A stretch of DNA of 64,000 nt from Brevundimonas fluminis (lineage in GTDB: Bacteria; Pseudomonadota; Alphaproteobacteria; Caulobacterales; Caulobacteraceae), in the NCBI RefSeq assembly GCF_003934285.1, contig NZ_RQWJ01000003.1, positions 678,501 through 742,500 on the forward strand, written 5' to 3'. A model generated the notes under the pieces. That model did no database searches. It saw only the letters and a program-made list of their open reading frames with translations, and was not told the DNA's origin. Shown here piece by piece: positions 53,697 through 62,961 of the stretch (position 1 is the first letter of the stretch; every line of letters begins with the position of its first letter). Position numbers and translations under genes: made by a program.

Positions 53697-53718
<22 letters not shown>
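53308..53718 (+). CDS. probable exported hypothetical protein
   Basis: Hypothetical protein of 136 aa with hydrophobic N-terminus (MLIAALALLLDSTGAP), then a proline-rich part and a Trp-rich mature region (IQSWLDGSPTRDGERGPIWD, YGYVPTWWQGALG). The last codons overlap the 3' end of the antisense tRNA-Thr by about 22 nt, so the natural end may be shorter. No family recognised. Confidence 0.5.
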
Positions 53719-53771
<53 letters not shown>

Positions 53772-53868
53772 GGAAATCTGAGGAAGCGGCCGTATAGCGA
53801 AGCGATCCGGCGGGGGGAAGCCCTCAAATGGATCGACGTGCGATCCCGGTTCGGTGAAGCTGCAGGCC

Positions 53869-54024
53869 ATGATCGACGACCCGGAATCGCCTGCGCCGAA
53901 ACCCGCGAGGCCTCAACCGTCCGAGCGGGAGAAGCGCCTCGCCGAGGCCCTGCGCGCCAACCTGAGACGCCGCAAGGCCGGAACGGCGCCGGCCGCAGGA
54001 GGCGATGACGAAAGTTCATCCTGA
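53869..54024 (+). CDS. small conserved protein upstream of murA
   Basis: Small protein of 51 aa, MIDDPESPAPKPARPQPSER followed by a helical basic segment (EKRLAEALRANLRRRKAG) and an acidic tail. Short proteins ending in a LRxNLRRRK segment commonly precede murA in this order, as I recall. An in-frame GTG at 53854 is possible. Function is unknown. Confidence 0.7.
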   Translation: MIDDPESPAPKPARPQPSEREKRLAEALRANLRRRKAGTAPAAGGDDESSS

Positions 54025-54102
54025 TCGCGCCTTTCGCGGCGCACCACGCTCGGGCTAGAGAGATCGACCGACCGGGCGTGATCCCGGCGCGACAGGAACG
54101 AC

Positions 54103-55383
54103 ATGGACCGCATCGCCATCCACGGCGGCGCCCGACTGAACGGAAGCATCCCGATCAGCGGCGCCAAGAACTCCGCGCTCAAGCTGATGGCCGCGTCGAT
54201 CCTGACCGACCGGCCCCTGCGGCTGACCAACATGCCGCGCCTGGCCGACACCAAATTCCTGGGCCGGCTGCTGCAGGCGCTGGGCGTCGAGGTCACCGAG
54301 AGCGAAAGCGGCGGCGAGCAGGAGACCCTGTTCCACGCCCGCGAGATCACCTCGACCTTCGCCCCCTACGACCTGGTCCGCCAGATGCGCGCCAGCTTCA
54401 ACGTCCTGGGCCCGTTGCTGGCCCGCACCGGCCACGCCCGGGTGTCGCTGCCAGGCGGCTGCACCATCGGCGCGCGGCCCGTCGATCTGCACCTGGACGC
54501 GCTCAGCCGCCTCGGCGCCGCGATCCAGCTGGAAGAGGGTTACGTCTCCGCCGTCGCGCCGGACGGTCTCCGCGGGGCCGAGATCGAGTTTCCCTTCGTC
54601 TCGGTCGGCGCGACCGAACACGCCATGCTGGCCGCGGTCATGGCCCGGGGCACCACCGTCCTGCGTCGTGCCGCCATGGAGCCGGAGATCGGCGACCTCG
54701 CCCGCTGCCTCACCGCCATGGGCGCGAGGATCGAGGGCATCGACACGGACGTGCTGACCATCGAGGGCGTCACCTCGCTGAACGGCGCCGACTGGTCCGT
54801 GATTCCCGACCGCATCGAGATGGGCAGCTTCGCCGTCGCCGCCGCCATGGCCGGCGGGGAGGTGCGTCTGACCCGCGCCCGCGCGGAACTGATGACCGCC
54901 CTCACGGAAAAGATGGTCCGGGCCGGGGTCGAGGTGACGCCCACCGAAGACGGGGTGATCGTCCGGCGCGATCCTGCCGTCCGGCTGCGCGCAGTGGACG
55001 TGGAGACCGAGGTCTATCCGGGCTTCGCCACGGACCTGCAGGCCCAGTTCATGACGCTGATGACGCTGGCGGAGGGCGAAAGCCGCATCCGCGAAACCAT
55101 CTTCGAGAACCGCTTCATGCATGCGCCCGAGCTGGGCCGTCTCGGCGCCGACATCCACGTCCACGCGGGTGAGGCGGTGGTGCGGGGCGTCGACCACCTG
55201 ATCGGCGCGCCGGTGATGGCCACCGACCTGCGCGCCTCCGTCAGCCTCGTGATCGCCGGCCTGGTGGCGCAGGGCGAGACGATCGTGGACCGCGTCTATC
55301 ACCTCGATCGCGGCTTCGAACGTCTGGAGGAGAAGCTGACCGCCTGCGGCGCCGACATCCGGCGGCTGAAGGGGGACGAATGA
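54103..55383 (+). CDS. murA: UDP-N-acetylglucosamine 1-carboxyvinyltransferase
   Basis: MurA of 426 aa, the first committed step of peptidoglycan synthesis in the cytoplasm. Conserved features include [35 protein letters not shown] and the catalytic Cys in [19 protein letters not shown], the target of fosfomycin. AGGAACGAC precedes the ATG. The stop overlaps the DUF2948 gene, which starts a tightly coupled run down to yacG. Confidence 0.95.
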   Translation: MDRIAIHGGARLNGSIPISGAKNSALKLMAASILTDRPLRLTNMPRLADTKFLGRLLQALGVEVTESESGGEQETLFHAREITSTFAPYDLVRQMRASFNVLGPLLARTGHARVSLPGGCTIGARPVDLHLDALSRLGAAIQLEEGYVSAVAPDGLRGAEIEFPFVSVGATEHAMLAAVMARGTTVLRRAAMEPEIGDLARCLTAMGARIEGIDTDVLTIEGVTSLNGADWSVIPDRIEMGSFAVAAAMAGGEVRLTRARAELMTALTEKMVRAGVEVTPTEDGVIVRRDPAVRLRAVDVETEVYPGFATDLQAQFMTLMTLAEGESRIRETIFENRFMHAPELGRLGADIHVHAGEAVVRGVDHLIGAPVMATDLRASVSLVIAGLVAQGETIVDRVYHLDRGFERLEEKLTACGADIRRLKGDE

Positions 55384-55853
55384 CCGGCGCTCCGCCCGCG
55401 ACCCAGCCCGAGCCCCTCCGCCTGCTCGCGCAGGACGAGGACGATCTTCAGATCATCTCGGCCGCGCTTCAGGACGCCATCCTGCGTCCTCGCGACGTGG
55501 TCTGGGAGAAGGCCGCGCGACGCCTGACGGTGACCCTCAGCCGTTTCTGCTGGGAGTGCGGCGGCACGCGCGTGCTCTCGGCGCTGCAGTTCGGCGACGT
55601 TCTGGGCGTGCGCAGCCGCCAGCTGCCGCGCGGACCGGACGCCGTTCTTGAGCTTCTGGCGCTTCATTTCGTGCCGGGCGAGGCGCCGGGCGGCCAGGTC
55701 CTGTTGATGTTCGCCGGCGGCGGCGATCTGTCGGTCCAGGTCGAATGCCTCGACGCGGTCGTCGCCGACCTGACGCCGCGCTGGAAGGCCCAGGCCCAGC
55801 CGACCCATCCGGAAGTCGAGGCGGAGCCGGAGAATCGGGGAGCGACCCCGTGA
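55380..55853 (+). CDS. DUF2948 family protein
   Basis: Protein of 157 aa, DUF2948 core ([58 protein letters not shown]). It is the usual neighbour of murA in Caulobacterales and Rhizobiales. It overlaps murA by 4 nt and the next gene by 4 nt. In many relatives hisD lies next, but it is absent here. No known function. Confidence 0.85.
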   Translation: MTGAPPATQPEPLRLLAQDEDDLQIISAALQDAILRPRDVVWEKAARRLTVTLSRFCWECGGTRVLSALQFGDVLGVRSRQLPRGPDAVLELLALHFVPGEAPGGQVLLMFAGGGDLSVQVECLDAVVADLTPRWKAQAQPTHPEVEAEPENRGATP

Positions 55854-56314
55854 CGGACCACCGCCTCGCCTCGGTCGAGCTGGACGCCGACAGCCTCGGG
55901 CCGGCCACCGCGGAGATGGAGCACGAGCGTCGCGTGGCGGTCTTCGATCTCGTGGAGAAGAACCACTTCGCCCCCGCGGGCGCCCCCGGCGGTCCCTACG
56001 CCCTCAGACTGTCCAGCCAGGACGGTCGTCTGGTGCTCGACGTGTCCGGGCCGGACTACGCCCGCGTCCACGGCCTGTCGCTGACGCCGCTGAAAGGCGT
56101 GATCCGCGACTACGCCCGCATCTGCGACAGCTACTACGAGGCCCTCCGGGGCACCTCGCCCCAGCAGATCGAGGCCGTCGACATGGGTCGGCGCGGCCTC
56201 CACAACGAAGGCGCCGAGGCCCTCAAGGCGCGGCTCGACGGCAAGATCGAGATCGACCACGAGACCGCGCGTCGCCTGTTCACCCTCGTCTGCGCGCTTT
56301 TCCGGCGGGCTTGA
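55850..56314 (+). CDS. UPF0262 family protein
   Basis: Protein of 154 aa starting at GTG 55850, overlapping the DUF2948 stop. The conserved UPF0262 blocks are present (MEHERRVAVFDLVEKNHFAP, LTPLKGVIRDYARICDSYYE, IEAVDMGRRGLHNEGAEAL). Function is unknown; synteny with murA and infA is conserved. Confidence 0.85.
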   Translation: MTDHRLASVELDADSLGPATAEMEHERRVAVFDLVEKNHFAPAGAPGGPYALRLSSQDGRLVLDVSGPDYARVHGLSLTPLKGVIRDYARICDSYYEALRGTSPQQIEAVDMGRRGLHNEGAEALKARLDGKIEIDHETARRLFTLVCALFRRA

Positions 56315-56419
56315 GGTCGCCGGCCGCCTCGACTTTCCCGCCATTATCGTGCATACGCCCGCGCCTTGAAGCGCGGTCCGCCCGACGCGCCGATCCGTAT
56401 CCCGGGCGAGAGAGGCCGC

Positions 56420-56641
56420 ATGGCTAAGGAAGAACTGCTCGAGTTTCCCGGCGTGGTCAGCGAACTGCTGCCCAATGCGACGTTCCGCGTGCTGCTCGAG
56501 GGGAACGACCACGAGATCATCGCCCACACCGCCGGCAAGATGCGCAAGAACCGCATCCGCGTGCTGGCCGGGGACAAGGTGCTGGTCGAGATGACGCCCT
56601 ATGACCTGACCAAGGGCCGCATCACCTACCGCTTCAAGTAA
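56420..56641 (+). CDS. infA: translation initiation factor IF-1
   Basis: IF-1 of 73 aa, starting [20 protein letters not shown] and ending [12 protein letters not shown], an OB-fold S1-like domain. Binds the 30S A site during initiation. The start at 56420 was preferred over an upstream ATG at 56366 because IF-1 has a conserved length. Confidence 0.96.
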   Translation: MAKEELLEFPGVVSELLPNATFRVLLEGNDHEIIAHTAGKMRKNRIRVLAGDKVLVEMTPYDLTKGRITYRFK

Positions 56642-56652
56642 GGGCCGCCTCC

Positions 56653-57228
56653 TTGCGACCCCAGCTGGTCCTGGCCTCGGCCAGCCCGCGCCGGCTGGAG
56701 CTGCTGGCCCAGATCGGCGTCGTCCCCGACCGCGTCGATCCCGCCGACGTCGACGAGACCCCGCAGAAATCCGAGACTCCGCCCCGGCTCGCCGAACGGC
56801 TGGCGCGGGCGAAGGCGCGGGTGGTCGCCGACCGCGCGCCGGACGCGATCGTCCTGGCCGCCGACACCGTCGTGGCCGTCGGCCGTCGTCTGCTGGAAAA
56901 GCCTGCGGACGCCGCCGAGGCGGAGCGGTTCCTGCGCCTGCTGTCCGGCCGCAACCATCGCGTCTTCACCGGCGTGGCCGTCGCCCGCGGGGACCGCCTG
57001 TCCGCAAGGGTCGTGGAAACCCGGGTGTCCTTCAAGCCGTTGAGCGACGTCGAGATCGCCGGCTACCTGGCCACCGGCGACTGGCGCGGAAAGGCCGGCG
57101 GCTATGCCATCCAGGGGCCGGCCGGCGCCTTCGTGCGCCGCATAGTCGGCAGCCATCCGGCGGTGATGGGTCTACCGCTGTACGAGACGATGCAGCTGCT
57201 GGCCGGCGTCGGCTGGACGCGCCCGTGA
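56653..57228 (+). CDS. maf: Maf-type nucleotide pyrophosphatase
   Basis: Maf/HAM1-like pyrophosphatase of 191 aa (LVLASASPRRLELLAQIGVV, LAADTVVAVGRRLLEKP, GGYAIQGPAGAFVRRIVGSH). Hydrolyses non-canonical nucleotides and is involved in septum regulation in some species. The frame begins with TTG at 56653; no ATG is close. It overlaps the next gene by GTGA. Confidence 0.9.
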   Translation: MRPQLVLASASPRRLELLAQIGVVPDRVDPADVDETPQKSETPPRLAERLARAKARVVADRAPDAIVLAADTVVAVGRRLLEKPADAAEAERFLRLLSGRNHRVFTGVAVARGDRLSARVVETRVSFKPLSDVEIAGYLATGDWRGKAGGYAIQGPAGAFVRRIVGSHPAVMGLPLYETMQLLAGVGWTRP

Positions 57229-58238
57229 GCGGGGTCGAGGCCTGGCTGGACGAGACGCCGGGCGAAACCCGCGGCGCGATCGCCCGCGACGGCCGCTTCA
57301 CGCATCTGCTCGTCGACCGTGAGGACACGCCGCCCCACCACCGCCTCGGCGCCCGCGTCGTCGGCCGCGTCACGGAACGCGCGCGCGGTCTCGACGCCGC
57401 GTTCGTGGACCTCGGCTGCGAAGGCCCGCCGGGCTTCCTGCCGGGCAAGGTCGGCGCCGTGGGCGAGCGGCTGGAATTGGAAGTCACGGCCGAACCCCGC
57501 GAGTCCAAGGGTCCGGTCCTGCGCCGCCTCGGGCCGGGGGAGGGGGCGCCGCGGCTGCTGTCGCCCGGTCCGACCGTTAGGGAAACGCTGACCGCCTTGG
57601 CCCCCGGCGTCGCCCCGGTCGAAGGGGCCGCCGAGGCGATCCGCGCCGTCATGGAGGCGGAGGGAGAGGCCCTGTCGGAACGGGTCCTCGTCCCGGACCT
57701 CGGCCTCGACGTCACCGTCCAGCGCACCCGCGCCCTGATCGCCGTCGACCTGGACCTCGCCGCCGACGCGCCGCGCGCCGCCCGCGACCGGGCGAATCGT
57801 CGCGGCCTGGCCGAGGCCGCGCGCCTGATCCGGCTCAAGGCGTGGGGAGGCCTGGTTGTCGTCGACCTGATCGGCTCCGCCCAGGACGGGGACAAGGTCA
57901 TATCCGCGGCCCGCGACGCCTTCGACGGCCCGCAGGTCGCCTTCGGGCCGCTCAGCCGCTTCGGACTGCTGCAGCTGAGCCTCCCGTGGAGCCGCACGCC
58001 GGTGGAGGAGACCCTGCTCCGTGGCGGGGCCGCCGTCGCCGGGGCCCTGGCCGGCGTGCGGGCGCTGCGCCTGGCGCTGCTGGAAGACCGCGCGGCGCCC
58101 CGGCTGACCCTGCGTCTGCCGGCGGCGGAGGCCGCGGTGGCTGGGCCCCTCGTCGCGCGTCTGGGGCCACGCGCGGCCCTCCGGGCGGATGCGGACCGGG
58201 CGCCCGGCGCCCATATGGTCGTCGAGGACCGATCATGA
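57225..58238 (+). CDS. ribonuclease E/G family protein
   Basis: RNase E/G-like protein of 337 aa, GTG start overlapping maf. An S1-like N-terminus is visible (GARVVGRVTERARGLDAAFV). The catalytic region shows the two Asp positions of the family in weakened form: ALIAVDLDLAAD and GGLVVVDLIGS. It is shorter than RNase G (about 480 aa) and lacks the zinc-link CPxC, so it may be monomeric and only partly active. Overlaps yacG by ATGA. Confidence 0.75.
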   Translation: MSGVEAWLDETPGETRGAIARDGRFTHLLVDREDTPPHHRLGARVVGRVTERARGLDAAFVDLGCEGPPGFLPGKVGAVGERLELEVTAEPRESKGPVLRRLGPGEGAPRLLSPGPTVRETLTALAPGVAPVEGAAEAIRAVMEAEGEALSERVLVPDLGLDVTVQRTRALIAVDLDLAADAPRAARDRANRRGLAEAARLIRLKAWGGLVVVDLIGSAQDGDKVISAARDAFDGPQVAFGPLSRFGLLQLSLPWSRTPVEETLLRGGAAVAGALAGVRALRLALLEDRAAPRLTLRLPAAEAAVAGPLVARLGPRAALRADADRAPGAHMVVEDRS

Positions 58239-58390
58239 GCGACTGCCCCATCTGCCGCCGGGCCCCGGCGGATCCGAAATACCGTCCCTTCTGCTCGCGC
58301 CGCTGCGCCGACGTGGACCTCCAGCGGTGGCTGGGCGGCGTCTACGCCATCCCCGGCGAGCCCGCCGAAGAGGCCCCGGGCGAGGACTGA
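58235..58390 (+). CDS. yacG: DNA gyrase inhibitor YacG
   Basis: Zinc protein of 51 aa with the C-x2-C and C-x3-C site (MSDCPICRRAP, RPFCSRRCADVDLQRWLGG). YacG binds and inhibits DNA gyrase in E. coli. It is the last gene of the murA-yacG run. Confidence 0.9.
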   Translation: MSDCPICRRAPADPKYRPFCSRRCADVDLQRWLGGVYAIPGEPAEEAPGED

Positions 58391-58455
58391 ACGCGGGCGC
58401 TGGACAAGGCCGCGCACGCTCGCTACAGACCCCGCTCCTCGCGGGGAATGCCCGG

Positions 58456-58531
58456 GCCTGGGTAGCTCAGTTGGTAGAGCAGCGGATTGAAAATCCGCGT
58501 GTCGGTGGTTCGAATCCGCCCCCAGGCACCA
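58456..58531 (+). tRNA. tRNA-Phe (anticodon GAA)
   Basis: Seventy-six nt. Acceptor GCCTGGG pairs with CCCAGGC, anticodon loop TTGAAAA (GAA), T arm with GGTTCGAATCC, encoded CCA. Confidence 0.96.
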
Positions 58532-58854
58532 TCCCGCCGCACGCTGAAGAAGCGCCCCCGTCAGCAATCACGAAAATGTCGCTTTGTGCGGCCACGGTCA
58601 CGGTCGAACCGCCTCGCTCCCGCACCGGGAGAAAAGCGGGAACGCGGTCTTGACGGGCTGTTATGGCTTCGTCAAAGCAGCTTGGCCCTGACCGGCCCCG
58701 ACCGAGCACCGCTCGGACGGCAACCGGTTACGGTCGGATGCGTTTGAACCTTCGCCGCAGGCGTGGGCTCCGGCGCTTCAGGTTTCACGGGACGCCGGAT
58801 TTCCGGGGTCTCATTGGTTTTCACGGGTCAGACCAACGCAGGAACTGGCGAAAA
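58532..58854. other. 323-nt promoter region of the exbB operon
   Basis: No gene seen. It must carry the exbB-exbD-tonB promoter. TTGACGGGC at about 58648 could be a -35 element, and CGCTCCCGCACCGGGAG forms a small hairpin at about 58617. No certain -10 or Fur box could be identified by eye. Confidence 0.35.
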
Positions 58855-59760
58855 ATGCTCGATAGCAAGAAGACGAACATCCTCCTCGCCATGGCCGGCG
58901 CCGCCGCCCTCATGGCCGCCTCGCCCGCGCTGGCTCAGGAAACGCCGGCTCCGGCCGCCGCCGAAGCCGCCACGGCCGCCCCGGCCACGACCACGGCTCC
59001 GGCCGCGGACGCCGCCGCCCCCGCCACCACGGAAGAGCCGGCCGAGCCGGGCGCCGTCGGCGGCGAGCAACATGGCAAGCTGACCGTCGTCGGCATGTTC
59101 ATGGAAGCCGACATCGTCGTGAAGGTCGTGATGGTCGGCCTTCTGCTGGCCTCGGTCTTCTCGTGGGCCCTGCTGCTCATCAAGCTGTTCGAGCTGGGTT
59201 CGCTCAACTCGCGCACCGACCGCTTCCTCGAGGCCTTCCGCGGCGCCCGCACCATCGCCGACATGCGCCGCATCGCCACCTCGGACGAATTCGAAGGCAA
59301 CCCGATGGCCGACATGGCCGCCGCGGCCACCGAGGAGATCGAGCTGTCGCGTTCGGCCGGCCTCAGCGTCGCCGGCGAGCACCGCGACTCGGCCATCACC
59401 CGCGCCTCGGCCGCCGTGGCCGCCGTTCAGTCGGGTCTGTCCAAGCGCCTGTCGGGCGGCCAGCAGTTCCTGGCCTCGACGGGTTCGACCGCGCCGTTCA
59501 TCGGTCTGTTTGGCACCGTGTACGGGATCATGAACTCGTTCATCGGCATCGCGAACACCAACACGACCAACCTGGCCGTCGTCGCCCCCGGCATCGCCGA
59601 GGCCCTGCTGGCCACCGGCATCGGTCTGTTCGCGGCCATCCCGGCGGTTATCTTCTACAACTACTTCAACACCCGCATCGCCGGCTACGGCACGCGTTCG
59701 GACGGCTTCCAGGCTGAACTGATGAACGCCATCTCGCGCCAGCTCGACAAGGGGGCGTAA
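58855..59760 (+). CDS. exbB: TonB-system biopolymer transporter ExbB
   Basis: ExbB (MotA/TolQ/ExbB family) of 301 aa. AGGAACTGG lies before the ATG at 58855. A signal peptide (ILLAMAGAAALMAASPALAQ) and an Ala/Pro-rich periplasmic segment of about 60 residues precede the three membrane helices (VKVVMVGLLLASVFSWALLL, TAPFIGLFGTVYGIMNSFIG, AEALLATGIGLFAAIPAVIF). It forms the proton channel with ExbD. The signal-peptide form is common in this order. Confidence 0.93.
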   Translation: MLDSKKTNILLAMAGAAALMAASPALAQETPAPAAAEAATAAPATTTAPAADAAAPATTEEPAEPGAVGGEQHGKLTVVGMFMEADIVVKVVMVGLLLASVFSWALLLIKLFELGSLNSRTDRFLEAFRGARTIADMRRIATSDEFEGNPMADMAAAATEEIELSRSAGLSVAGEHRDSAITRASAAVAAVQSGLSKRLSGGQQFLASTGSTAPFIGLFGTVYGIMNSFIGIANTNTTNLAVVAPGIAEALLATGIGLFAAIPAVIFYNYFNTRIAGYGTRSDGFQAELMNAISRQLDKGA

Positions 59761-59765
59761 GCCGG

Positions 59766-60203
<438 letters not shown>

Positions 60204-60222
60204 GGGAGGCAAGGACACAGCC

Positions 60223-60957
60223 ATGACCGACACCCCCGTCACGCCCCGCCGCAATCCGCTGCTGGACCCGCCGAAGTCGAAGGGCTTCCTGGGCGTGCCC
60301 CTGCCGATCCTGATCGGCATCGGCATCTTCATCCTGGCGCTCCACGCCCTGATGTTCGCCTGGCTGGCGGCGCAGAAGTTCAAGCTCAAGGAGTTCAACT
60401 ACGTCGACGAGTCCGTCGAGGTGGAGCTCATCGAGCCGATTCCGCCGCCGCCCCCGCCTCCGCCTCCGCCGCCTCCGCCGCCGGACACGCCTCCGCCGCC
60501 GAAGCTGCAGATCCGCGAGCCGGTGCTGAACACCCAGGCTCCGCCGCCGCCGGTGACGCTCAACATCGAGCCGACCAAGAAGGAAGACCGCGTCGAATAC
60601 ACCGCGCCGCCGGTCATCGTTCCCGGTCCGCCGCCGCCGCCGGCTCCGCCGGCTCCGGCCCGCCCGTCGGTGATCACCAATCCGCAGTGGTCGCGTCGTC
60701 CGCAGCCGACCGAACGGGACTTCCCCGATCGGGCCCTGCAGTCGGGCACCAGCGGTTCGGCCACCGTGCGCTGCATCGCCCAGGCCAACGGTCGTCCGGC
60801 GAACTGCCAGGTCGTTTCCGAGGATCCCTCGGGCTACGGCTTCGGTCGCGCCGCCGTCCGCGTGGTCGAGCGGGGTCAGCTGTCGCCGCGAACCGTCGAC
60901 GGCGCCGCCCAGAACGCCGCCTTCACGGTGACCATCCGGTTCCCGATCGCGAACTGA
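60223..60957 (+). CDS. tonB: energy transducer TonB
   Basis: TonB of 244 aa: N-terminal membrane helix (PLPILIGIGIFILALHALMF), then a linker with an uninterrupted run of about 14 prolines (residues about 75-90) and further Pro repeats, and a C-terminal TonB domain (ATVRCIAQANGRPANCQVVS, FTVTIRFPIAN). Transmits energy to outer-membrane receptors such as the one at 45176. Followed by a strong terminator. Confidence 0.94.
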   Translation: MTDTPVTPRRNPLLDPPKSKGFLGVPLPILIGIGIFILALHALMFAWLAAQKFKLKEFNYVDESVEVELIEPIPPPPPPPPPPPPPPDTPPPPKLQIREPVLNTQAPPPPVTLNIEPTKKEDRVEYTAPPVIVPGPPPPPAPPAPARPSVITNPQWSRRPQPTERDFPDRALQSGTSGSATVRCIAQANGRPANCQVVSEDPSGYGFGRAAVRVVERGQLSPRTVDGAAQNAAFTVTIRFPIAN

Positions 60958-60984
60958 TTTCGGGATCGAAGGCCAGACTGAACG

Positions 60985-61020
60985 ACGCCCCGCGGTTCAC
61001 CCCGCGGGGCGTTCTTCTTT
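60985..61020 (+). terminator. rho-independent terminator of exbB-exbD-tonB
   Basis: Stem ACGCCCCGCGG and its complement CCGCGGGGCGT with a 6-nt loop, then TTCTTCTTT. Lies 28 nt after the tonB stop. Confidence 0.9.
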
Positions 61021-61089
61021 GGGGCCGGTGCGCGAACCACCTTGGCCGTCCGGCGTTAGGTCGGCAGTCCAATCGCTGGGGAGCCCTTC

Positions 61090-61848
61090 ATGCGCCGCCT
61101 GATCCGTCCTGTCCCTCTCGCCGTCGCCGCCTGCGTCGCCGCCCTGTCCGTAGGCGCCTGCGCCTACAACGAGGCCCTAGGCCGCAACCAGCTGCTGATC
61201 GTCGACGACGCCGCCCTCCAGCAGCAGGCCGACGCCGCCTGGGCCCAGACGCTGCGCACCCAGCCGGTCTCCCGCGACGCCGCCCTGAACACGCGCGTCC
61301 GCACCGTCGGCGGCCGGGTCGTCGAGGCCGCGGGCCTGACCGGCCGGGGTTGGGAATACGCCGTCTTCGTCTCCGACAAGCCGAACGCCTTCGTCCTGCC
61401 GTCCGGCAAGATCGGCGTCACCACCTCCCTGCTGTCGCTGGTCCGCAATGACGATCAGCTGGCCGCGGTGCTGGGGCATGAGGTCGGACACGTCGTCGCC
61501 CAGCACGCGGCGGAGCGCTACTCCTCGACCGCCCTGACCTCGATCGGCATCCAGGCGGCCCAGGGCGTGGCGGGCGACTATGGCCAGGCCGTGGGCGCCC
61601 TTGGCGGCTTCGGCGCCCAGCTGGGCGTGCTGCTGCCCTTCTCGCGCCAGCACGAGCTGGAGGCCGATCGTCTGGGCGTCGACTACATGGTCCGCGCCGG
61701 CTACCGCGCCTCTGAATCGATCGCCCTGTGGCGCCTCATGGCGGCGCAGCGCCAGACGAACACCCCCGAGTTCGCGTCCACCCACCCGTCCGACTCCACC
61801 CGCATCGCGCAGCTGGAGGCCTACATCCGCGAGCGTGGCTACAGCTGA
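61090..61848 (+). CDS. M48 family metalloprotease lipoprotein
   Basis: M48 zinc peptidase of 252 aa with lipobox (VAALSVGAC, Cys at about residue 24), so it is anchored on the periplasmic side. The zinc site is VLGHEVGHVVAQHAAER with the third ligand in RQHELEADRLGVDYM. It is a small BepA-like member of the family that could act in outer-membrane quality control. Followed by a palindromic repeat and tRNA-His. Confidence 0.9.
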   Translation: MRRLIRPVPLAVAACVAALSVGACAYNEALGRNQLLIVDDAALQQQADAAWAQTLRTQPVSRDAALNTRVRTVGGRVVEAAGLTGRGWEYAVFVSDKPNAFVLPSGKIGVTTSLLSLVRNDDQLAAVLGHEVGHVVAQHAAERYSSTALTSIGIQAAQGVAGDYGQAVGALGGFGAQLGVLLPFSRQHELEADRLGVDYMVRAGYRASESIALWRLMAAQRQTNTPEFASTHPSDSTRIAQLEAYIRERGYS

Positions 61849-61857
61849 CGATCGGTT

Positions 61858-62001
61858 TCCGTCCCCATCAGGGGAGGGTGATCGCGAAGCGATCGGGTGG
61901 GAGGGACGAGGCGACCGGCCCTCGGAAGCGAGCGTGTCGCGCCCATCCCTCCCACCCGGCCTCGCCTGCGGCTCAGCCACCCTCCCCTGACGGGGAGGGA
62001 G
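61858..62001. repeat. palindromic intergenic repeat
   Basis: Long imperfect palindrome of about 140 bp. The outer arms are CCCCATCAGGGGAGGGTG and CCACCCTCCCCTGACGGGG. Inner arms GGGTGGGAGGGA and TCCCTCCCACCC are separated by a short central stretch. Contains GATCGCGAAGCGATC, itself a palindrome. It resembles repetitive extragenic palindromes of this order. No gene lies in the 62-kb gap apart from the tRNA. Confidence 0.75.
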
Positions 62002-62063
62002 ATTGCCCACGCCGCTTGATCCCCCCTCCCAACCCCGCTATGTCCGCCCCCTCGCGATGTCGC

Positions 62064-62140
62064 GCCGCCTTAGCTCAGATGGTTAGAGCGCCGGTTTGTG
62101 GAGCCGGAGGTCCTCAGTTCGATCCTGAGAGGCGGTACCA
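62064..62140 (+). tRNA. tRNA-His (anticodon GTG), without G-1
   Basis: Seventy-seven nt: acceptor GCCGCCT pairs with AGGCGGT (first pair G1-U72), anticodon loop TTGTGGA (GTG), T arm TCAGTTCGATCCTGA, and A73 followed by encoded CCA. The extra G-1 typical of tRNA-His is absent, as known for a subgroup of alphaproteobacteria including Caulobacter. Confidence 0.93.
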
Positions 62141-62160
62141 TCCTTCCGGGGGACAAGCGC

Positions 62161-62961
62161 ATGACCGCCGCCCCCCGAGACCCGTCATGGGATCCCGACC
62201 AGTACGACCGTTTCGAGGCCGAGCGCGACCGCGCTGCGCTCGATCTTCTCGTCCGGCTGCCGCCCGACCTTGAGCCGCGCACGGTCCACGACCTCGGCTG
62301 CGGCACGGGCCGTCACGCGGCCCTGCTGAAGCGCCGCTGGCCGGGGGCGGAGGTGCGCGGCCTCGACCGCGATCCCGCCATGCTGGACGCCTGCCGCTCC
62401 CGTCCCGAAGGGGTGATCTGGGAGCAGGGGGACGTGGCCGACTGGTCGCCGGATCGCCCGGTCGATCTGATCTTCGCCAACGCCTCCCTGCACTGGGCCC
62501 CCGATCATGCGGCCCTGTTCCCGCGGCTCGCCCGCCGCCTGTCGCGAGGCGGCGTGCTCGCTGTGCAAATGCCCATCCAGGCCGGCACGCGGCATCATCA
62601 GGTCGTCGCCGAGGTCGCCGCGGACGGGCCATGGGCCGGCCGGCTGGCCCGCCTCGCCCGCGTCCCACGGCCCCTGCTGACGGCCGAGGCCTATCACGAT
62701 CTGCTGTCTCCGACCTGCGGGGAGGTCGACCTCTGGTCGACCACCTATCTGCATGAGATCCACGGCCCCGACCCGGTTCTGGAGTGGCTGAAGGGCGCCG
62801 GTCTGCGGCCTCACCTCGCAGCGCTGGCCGACGATCCCCGGCTCACTCGGGACTTCCTGTCGCGGTTGGGCGCGGCGCTTTCCGACGCCTTCCCGGCACG
62901 AGCCGGCGGCGCGGCGCTTCTGCCGTTTCCCCGACTGTTTCTGGTGGCGCGTCGGGGCTGA
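62161..62961 (+). CDS. tam: trans-aconitate 2-methyltransferase-like
   Basis: SAM-dependent methyltransferase of 266 aa; GGGGGACAAGCG precedes the ATG at 62161. Motifs: SAM-binding VHDLGCGTGRHAALLKRRW, GLDRDPAMLDACRSR, DLIFANASLHWAPDH and a Tam-like C-terminus (TTYLHEIHGPDPVLEWLKG). Tam methylates trans-aconitate, an inhibitor of the citric acid cycle. The 3' end overlaps the convergent patatin gene by about 120 nt. Confidence 0.85.
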   Translation: MTAAPRDPSWDPDQYDRFEAERDRAALDLLVRLPPDLEPRTVHDLGCGTGRHAALLKRRWPGAEVRGLDRDPAMLDACRSRPEGVIWEQGDVADWSPDRPVDLIFANASLHWAPDHAALFPRLARRLSRGGVLAVQMPIQAGTRHHQVVAEVAADGPWAGRLARLARVPRPLLTAEAYHDLLSPTCGEVDLWSTTYLHEIHGPDPVLEWLKGAGLRPHLAALADDPRLTRDFLSRLGAALSDAFPARAGGAALLPFPRLFLVARRG

